From a virus, in IMG/VR virus record IMGVR_UViG_3300006802_000466, positions 1-26,491 of that record: DNA of 26,491 nucleotides; one strand, given 5' to 3'. The translations under genes and the position numbers were made by a program. The notes under the pieces were generated by a model. That model made no database searches. It was not told the origin of the DNA and saw only the letters and a list, made by a program, of their open reading frames with translations. This document shows, piece after piece, positions 22,215 through 26,491 of the stretch; the stretch's first letter is position 1; every line of letters begins with the position of its first letter.

Positions 22215-22221
22215 AAATTTG
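22214..22221 (+). promoter_or_regulatory. Candidate -7 box giving a leaderless portal mRNA
   Basis: TAAATTTG fits TAnnTTTG. Four T separate its last base from the portal ATG at 22226, so transcription from the usual distance would begin at or next to the A of ATG. A -33 TTTG is not evident because the terminator stem occupies that region. Confidence 0.4.
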
Positions 22222-22225
22222 TTTT

Positions 22226-23533
22226 ATGTCAGAAACAACAAAAAAACTTAACGTAAAAGCATCTTCTTTAAATCTTGTTGATACAAATGTAAGACAAGAG
22301 AAAAAGAATGAGCAAAGCGTTTCAGATACCCCGTGGATTCCGTTTTTCAAAGATTCAAACAATATTTATATCAATGATTTAGCGTTACGCGCTAGACGTT
22401 CACCAGTTCACGGCTCAATTATTAGAAGTAAAATTGCGTATGCTTGCGGTCAAGGTTTTGAATTCAAGATAAAAGACAAAGAGTATAGGTTTGATGAATT
22501 AGATGTTAAATACAAAAAATGGTTTCAGCAATGCAATGCGGATGGCCAAAGTTTTAACGAGGTGTTTCGCAACATAATGACAAACTTTATAATGTTAGCA
22601 AACGCCTATCCATGGGTAGTTAGAACGACTAGAGAAGGTGTATTTGGCTTATATAGTGAAGATGCTACAAAGGTTAGAATATCAAAGGACAAAAAGAAAA
22701 CATATCGCTCTTCATTTTGGAGAGAGAATTTGAACAATAAAAGCGTAAGCAAAGATACGCCAATTGATAGCGATGTTGATTTATACAGAGGAATCAAAAC
22801 GCAAAGAGAGTATTTAGTACATATCAAACAATATTATCCTGAATTCGATTACTACGGAATACCTGAATATATACAGGCTTTGGAATGGGCAGATGTTGAG
22901 TATAATATTCCTAGATTCAACAACAACAAGTTTAAAAACGGTTTCTTTCCTTCGGCATTAGTTCAATTGTTTTCTAATCCACCTGAAGGAATGGAAGCAG
23001 AGGATTATGTACGTAAAATAGTGAATAGATTTAGCGGTGAAGATAACAACAGCAAGATAATTGTTGAAATGTTAGATTCACCTGAACAAGCAGCAAAAAT
23101 ACATGAGTTTGGAAGCGGAAAGGATGGTGACTTTATAGATTTAGATAAGTTAGCTAGTGAAAATATTATTTCAGGCCATAGATGGTCATCAGCATTAGTT
23201 AAAGAAACGGGCGGTAAATTAGGAGGTAATCAACAGCTTATTAATGAGTATCAAAAAGTAATGAATGGTGTCGTAGTTCCCGACTTTCAAACACCAGTAT
23301 TAAGAGAGGTTAACAAGATATTGAGCCGCGAGTTTAACGATGAGATTGAAGTAAGTATTATTCAATTAGCGCCGCTTGGTGTTGATTCAAATATTGATGT
23401 TAATGCTGTTATGACTATTAACGAAGCGCGTGAAAGAATAGGTTTAGAATCGTTTATGGAAGAGGGAGAAGAAATAGGAAATGAATTTGTGAAGAGTACA
23501 AACAAACAAAACACTTCTAACAATGGCCTTTAA
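22226..23533 (+). CDS. Portal protein
   Basis: A 435-residue protein forming the head vertex through which DNA enters. Portal-like features: 'SPVHGSIIRSKIAYACGQGFEF' (59-80), 'FRNIMTNFIMLANAYPWVVR' (113-132), the segment 'YYGIPEYIQALEWADVEYNI' (209-228), 'KEKTGGKLGG'-type Gly-rich turn near 330, and 'MTINEARERIGLESF' (397-411) at the C-terminal end, a common portal ending. It is placed after capsid and tube instead of between terminase and protease. It overlaps the connector gene by 11 bases. Confidence 0.88.
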   Translation: MSETTKKLNVKASSLNLVDTNVRQEKKNEQSVSDTPWIPFFKDSNNIYINDLALRARRSPVHGSIIRSKIAYACGQGFEFKIKDKEYRFDELDVKYKKWFQQCNADGQSFNEVFRNIMTNFIMLANAYPWVVRTTREGVFGLYSEDATKVRISKDKKKTYRSSFWRENLNNKSVSKDTPIDSDVDLYRGIKTQREYLVHIKQYYPEFDYYGIPEYIQALEWADVEYNIPRFNNNKFKNGFFPSALVQLFSNPPEGMEAEDYVRKIVNRFSGEDNNSKIIVEMLDSPEQAAKIHEFGSGKDGDFIDLDKLASENIISGHRWSSALVKETGGKLGGNQQLINEYQKVMNGVVVPDFQTPVLREVNKILSREFNDEIEVSIIQLAPLGVDSNIDVNAVMTINEARERIGLESFMEEGEEIGNEFVKSTNKQNTSNNGL

Positions 23534-24029
23534 TACTGAAATAATAACATCACAAGAATGTGTAGATATTGCTTTGCAAAACAACATTAATTTTGATAAG
23601 GCAATACTAGATAAATACATCATAAACGCTCAAAGAACGTATTTAAAAAGTACAATCGGAGAAGATTATTATGATGAGATTTTAGACATGGTAGAAACTA
23701 CCTCTACAATGACTAGCGACAATCAAACGGTAATTGATAATTTTATTAAGCCAATGTTGGCTTTCTTTGTCGTTTGGGAGGCAATGCCAGAAAGCAGAAA
23801 CAATATAACCAATCAAGGCATAATGATTAATAGAACCGAGTTCACGAATCAAAGTGACAAGTTCGATTTTAGTACGCTAAGAAATGCGGTATTTAGACAG
23901 GGTGAAATTTACATGAGAGATTTAGTTGAGTATATTAAAAAGCAACAAGAGTTGAATTCATCTAAATATCCTTTGTTTGATTCGAGTGGTAAAAAGCAAC
24001 AGAATAAAAACGGAATAATTTTCTACTAG
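23523..24029 (+). CDS. Head-tail connector (neck) protein
   Basis: A 168-residue, mainly helical protein. 'LDKYIINAQRTYLKSTIGEDYYDEIL' at about 29-54 resembles the first helix block of adaptor proteins ('I..AQ..yl...lG...y..l'), then a helix with 'NFIKPMLAFFVVWEAMP', 'GIMINRTEFTNQSDK' and a final helical hairpin. This is the pattern of connector proteins that follow the portal. The family name is uncertain, the position is supportive. The ATG overlaps the end of the portal gene. Confidence 0.72.
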   Translation: MAFNTEIITSQECVDIALQNNINFDKAILDKYIINAQRTYLKSTIGEDYYDEILDMVETTSTMTSDNQTVIDNFIKPMLAFFVVWEAMPESRNNITNQGIMINRTEFTNQSDKFDFSTLRNAVFRQGEIYMRDLVEYIKKQQELNSSKYPLFDSSGKKQQNKNGIIFY

Positions 24030-24030
24030 A

Positions 24031-25302
24031 ATGGGAATAGTTAACTGGCATAAGGAAATAGAAAACGACCAACTTCACGACCCTAAAGATTTTTCTTTGG
24101 CGGCTAAAGGTGATTTGTTTTGGAAGGATGGATTTAACGAGATTGAATATTTACAGATGCCTGTACTTCCTGCTGTTTTGGATTTAGTGACGGCATCGAG
24201 CGCGCCACCTTCAGAGGTTCACGGAAATAGGTATGTGTTGATTGATACTACGGCTGTAAATGCTGCGTGGGATGGAGCGCAACAAAATGACTGGGTAGAA
24301 TACGATTCATCTGCTGACTTGTGGGTAAATATAACGCCTGAAGAAGGCGCTGTTGTGTACGATAAAAACACAGATGGCTTATATAAGTTTGATGGCTCTA
24401 CATGGAGTTCGGCGAGTGGTTCAAGTGGTTCATTTGTAAAAACAGACGGAACAACACCGCTTACTGCTGATTGGGATGCTGGCGCGTATGAAATAACAGC
24501 CGAAAGTTTAAAAGTAGATGGAACAGCAGGCGCAGGTCATTTTCACATGCGGTATCAAAGCGCAATACCTACAGGCGCAGCTAACAATAGCAAACTATTT
24601 GCAGGTGCTACTGGTGCTTTAGGTTGGGTAGTCGATTCTAATGCTTATGCCTTTTATTTAGATATGACTGGAAATACTGCAAGCATAACATTAACAGTAC
24701 CTAACGCAAGCGGAACAATAGCGCTAACAAGTGATATAACCAACGTATCTACTGATGATATGGTTATTGATGATAACACTAGATACATACGATTAAAAGC
24801 TGGTTACACAACTTCACAATACTTTCAAATTCAAAATACAGGTGGCGAAAACGCTATGAAGTGGCTAGGAGATGGTTCTGCGGAAGCTAAAGGTCAGTAC
24901 AAATTCTACGCGGCCGCAAATGGAGGGCAAGAATTATATGTTATTAGAGCAATTTCACACGGTGGAGCCACTAAGATGAGGGTACAAGCAGAAGATAATC
25001 AAGGTGTTATTGATATTTGGGGGAATCAGGTATATCAATTAATTTCCTTAAATAGTACAAGTACATCGTATTTCTATAACTCATTGATTGTGGGTGATGC
25101 TACAATAGATGCGTCCGCGTTATTCCAAGTAAAAAGCACTACTAAAGGTTTTTTACCTCCTGTTATGACAGCAACACAAGCGGAAGCAATAAGCTCACCA
25201 GCAGAAGGTTTGTTGGTATATTCAACTAACGGCATAGGTTCAACAATTACAAGTAAAGGTTGGTGGGGTTATGATGGTTCAGCATGGAATAAATTAAATT
25301 AA
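24031..25302 (+). CDS. Tail fibre-like / adhesin structural protein
   Basis: A 423-residue protein with modules typical of fibres. The N-terminus ('GIVNWHKEIENDQLHDPKDF') is an attachment region; residues about 55-125 resemble a DUF2793-like module ('GNRYVLIDTT' ... 'QQNDWVEYDSSADLWVNI' ... 'GLYKFDGSTW'); a Ser/Gly/Thr-rich linker follows. The C-terminal end, 'TTKGFLPPVMTATQAEAI' and 'SSPAEGLLVYSTNG', is a signature of Bacteroidota phage tail proteins. It may bind host glycans. It sits one base after the connector gene, so it is in the same unit as the portal. Confidence 0.75.
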   Translation: MGIVNWHKEIENDQLHDPKDFSLAAKGDLFWKDGFNEIEYLQMPVLPAVLDLVTASSAPPSEVHGNRYVLIDTTAVNAAWDGAQQNDWVEYDSSADLWVNITPEEGAVVYDKNTDGLYKFDGSTWSSASGSSGSFVKTDGTTPLTADWDAGAYEITAESLKVDGTAGAGHFHMRYQSAIPTGAANNSKLFAGATGALGWVVDSNAYAFYLDMTGNTASITLTVPNASGTIALTSDITNVSTDDMVIDDNTRYIRLKAGYTTSQYFQIQNTGGENAMKWLGDGSAEAKGQYKFYAAANGGQELYVIRAISHGGATKMRVQAEDNQGVIDIWGNQVYQLISLNSTSTSYFYNSLIVGDATIDASALFQVKSTTKGFLPPVMTATQAEAISSPAEGLLVYSTNGIGSTITSKGWWGYDGSAWNKLN

Positions 25303-25307
25303 AAGAT

Positions 25308-25637
25308 ATGGCACTTAAAATCACATCAGTAGTAGGAATTAAAAAAGGCAACGAAATAAGTTCATCAAATGAATGTTATGTTGTTATAGATAGCACAGAG
25401 CCAAATAAAGCTGGCGATGTTTACATTAATGTAACCACGTTCAAAAGTCAGGCAGAAAGAAATGCAGACTACAACGCTAACCAATGCGAGGTTCAATTTC
25501 CTAAGCGTTTTGCTTTGAAAGGCAATGGAACTCCATTCGATTATACTATGACACTAGAAAGCTATTTTGGGGTGTTGTACGGGTATATCAAATTACAGTT
25601 AGAGGCTTTAGGCTTAACAGTTGTAAATGTAGCGTAA
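25308..25637 (+). CDS. Conserved phage protein, unknown function
   Basis: A 109-residue protein starting in the AAAAGATATGG context also seen before the tube gene. It begins 'MALKITSVVGIKKGNEISSS' and has a beta-rich first half with 'ECYVVIDSTEPNKAGDVYIN', then a helical C-terminus 'SYFGVLYGYIKLQLEALGL'. No catalytic or transmembrane feature is seen. Its place between the fibre and a membrane protein suggests an accessory virion or lysis role, but nothing in the sequence decides it. Its TAA overlaps the ATG of the next gene by one base. Confidence 0.6.
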   Translation: MALKITSVVGIKKGNEISSSNECYVVIDSTEPNKAGDVYINVTTFKSQAERNADYNANQCEVQFPKRFALKGNGTPFDYTMTLESYFGVLYGYIKLQLEALGLTVVNVA

Positions 25638-25993
25638 TGGGCTTACTACTCCTCATAATCGCGCGTTTATTATCGTGGGTTCTTTTCCCGTTGGGTTGGG
25701 CTTACTCATTAATAACATTGCGTTTACGATGGAATAGATTAAATGACTACGCTTTAAGTATTGCGCTATCATTAGACCAACTAGGGAATGTGGTGTTGAG
25801 CAACTTAATGAACGATGTATTGATTCAAAAAGGTGGTTATAAGTTCGGCAATCCTGATGATACTATAAGTGCAGTATTAGGATTTAATAAAAAGATAGGA
25901 ATGCTAAAAAAAGGCGGTAAATTATTATCTTCGCTTTTAAATAAACTAGATGCCAATCATGTAGAGAAGGCAGCAGAAAAAATTAAATTATAA
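25637..25993 (+). CDS. Small membrane protein of the lysis region
   Basis: A 118-residue protein. Residues 3-28 are strongly hydrophobic ('LLLLIIARLLSWVLFPLGWA') and form one membrane segment or an uncleaved signal. The soluble part has 'SLDQLGNVVLSNLMNDVL' and 'KFGNPDDTISAVLGFNKKIG' (69-88) with His108 in 'DANHVEKA'. This recalls small phage membrane proteins with a 'PDETISS.LGK' core that occur in lysis modules of unrelated phages; their role is unknown to me. It may be a spanin or an accessory lysis protein. Confidence 0.6.
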   Translation: MGLLLLIIARLLSWVLFPLGWAYSLITLRLRWNRLNDYALSIALSLDQLGNVVLSNLMNDVLIQKGGYKFGNPDDTISAVLGFNKKIGMLKKGGKLLSSLLNKLDANHVEKAAEKIKL

Positions 25994-25996
25994 GCT

Positions 25997-26221
25997 ATGA
26001 GCGAACAACCACAACCAGTACAATTAAACTCAAAAACCCCAAAAGATTGTTTAATCTTCTTTAATGAGAATCTAAGAAAGAATTTAAGCGCAGAAGAAAA
26101 GGACGGATTCTTCCATGAGTTTAGGCTAGAGGCCGCAGGAACTATTGCGAAGTTGATTGAGGAAAACGAGGCGTTGAAAAAAGAATTAAGTATTTTAAAA
26201 GAAACTCCAAAAATAGGCTAA
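25997..26221 (+). CDS. Small soluble protein, unknown
   Basis: A 74-residue protein with a Pro/Gln-rich start and a helical remainder; residues about 50-70 ('IAKLIEENEALKKELSILKE') look like a leucine-zipper coiled coil. No other motif. It is three bases after the membrane protein gene and directly abuts the next gene at 26222, so it is in the same putative lysis unit. Confidence 0.55.
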   Translation: MSEQPQPVQLNSKTPKDCLIFFNENLRKNLSAEEKDGFFHEFRLEAAGTIAKLIEENEALKKELSILKETPKIG

Positions 26222-26452
26222 ATGAATCCTCAAACCATAACTATACTATTAACCGTTGGCGGAATATTCGTTGGAATTATAGCCTATTTCCTTAACAGAT
26301 TAATTCAGCAAGTAGATAAGTTAACAGAAAAAGCAAATAATATTGAAAATTCAATGACAAAGCTAACCGTTGAATTGTATGGACTTGACAAAAGGCTAAG
26401 CGCAGTAGAGCAAGATATTTATATTGTACATAGAAATATAGCGCAGAAATGA
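26222..26452 (+). CDS. Holin-like protein with one membrane segment
   Basis: A 76-residue protein with one N-terminal hydrophobic helix, residues about 6-24 ('TITILLTVGGIFVGIIAYFL'), followed by a coiled coil at 28-70 ('LIQQVDKLTEKANNIENSMT', 'LDKRLSAVEQDI'). This architecture fits small phage holins or XhlA-like lysis helpers, although XhlA has its membrane segment at the C-terminus. The membrane-then-coil layout could also be a spanin-like protein. Its TGA overlaps the ATG of the last, partial gene. Confidence 0.6.
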   Translation: MNPQTITILLTVGGIFVGIIAYFLNRLIQQVDKLTEKANNIENSMTKLTVELYGLDKRLSAVEQDIYIVHRNIAQK

Positions 26453-26491
26453 GTATAGCTGAAATGTTTGAAAACTACGAATTAAGCCTAT
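26449..26491 (+). CDS. N-terminus of a further gene, cut by the window end
   Basis: ATG at 26449 overlaps the preceding TGA (ATGA). The visible 14 residues are MSIAEMFENYELSL, too short to identify. After a holin-like gene an endolysin would be expected, but nothing here proves it. Confidence 0.45.
   Translation, partial: MSIAEMFENYELSL

Noticed and set aside
1-26491. CRISPR array, insertion sequence, integrase or attachment site
   Set aside because: No spaced direct repeats, transposase or recombinase motifs, or terminal inverted repeats were seen.

Overview
This window is a continuous piece of a tailed phage genome (or prophage), most likely infecting a member of the Bacteroidota. It is AT-rich, every gene is on the + strand, and neighbours overlap by a few bases or lie a few bases apart. 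The Bacteroidota assignment is an inference. It rests on TAnnTTTG-type -7 promoter boxes in three gaps, gene starts preceded by A-rich sequence (often ATATGGC) instead of a Shine-Dalgarno site, and structural proteins resembling families from flavobacterial and related phages. A tape measure and a tail tube protein are present and no sheath or baseplate wedge protein is seen, so the virion is probably siphovirus-like.

Layout. 1-2000: a partial unknown gene, then the small and large terminase subunits. 2000-3124: a candidate promoter, a 51-residue gene, and a tail assembly chaperone whose second half is probably reached by a -1 ribosomal frameshift on nine T residues. 3125-10733: an island of twelve genes for glycan synthesis and modification: five GT-A-like glycosyltransferases, one GT-D-fold glycosyltransferase, a sugar epimerase/dehydratase, a cupin, two methyltransferases, a compact DegT-type protein and one coiled-coil protein of unknown role. 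It ends in a strong intrinsic terminator. 10796-19428: neck or tail-completion proteins, two large tail proteins, the tape measure and three small genes. 19496-22158: ClpP-like head protease fused to a scaffold-like tail, major capsid protein and probable tail tube protein, closed by a second terminator. 22226-26491: portal, head-tail connector, tail fibre-like protein, small proteins and a probable lysis region that runs off the end.

The genes together make DNA packaging, head, neck and tail. The sugar island sits inside this late block, which suggests that a glycan is built while virions are made. It could decorate the virion, or change the host surface.

The most striking signal is not a gene. 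Reading the whole window I found no GATC and no CCGG, although GAT and NCGG are common. Asp codons followed by C are always GAC. This looks like complete counter-selection against two restriction sites, and it covers the sugar island too. The order of the virion genes is also unusual: the chaperone is more than 12 kb from the tape measure, and the portal lies after the capsid and tube genes.

No rRNA, tRNA, CRISPR, insertion sequence, integrase or attachment site was seen, and no gap between genes exceeds about 70 bases.
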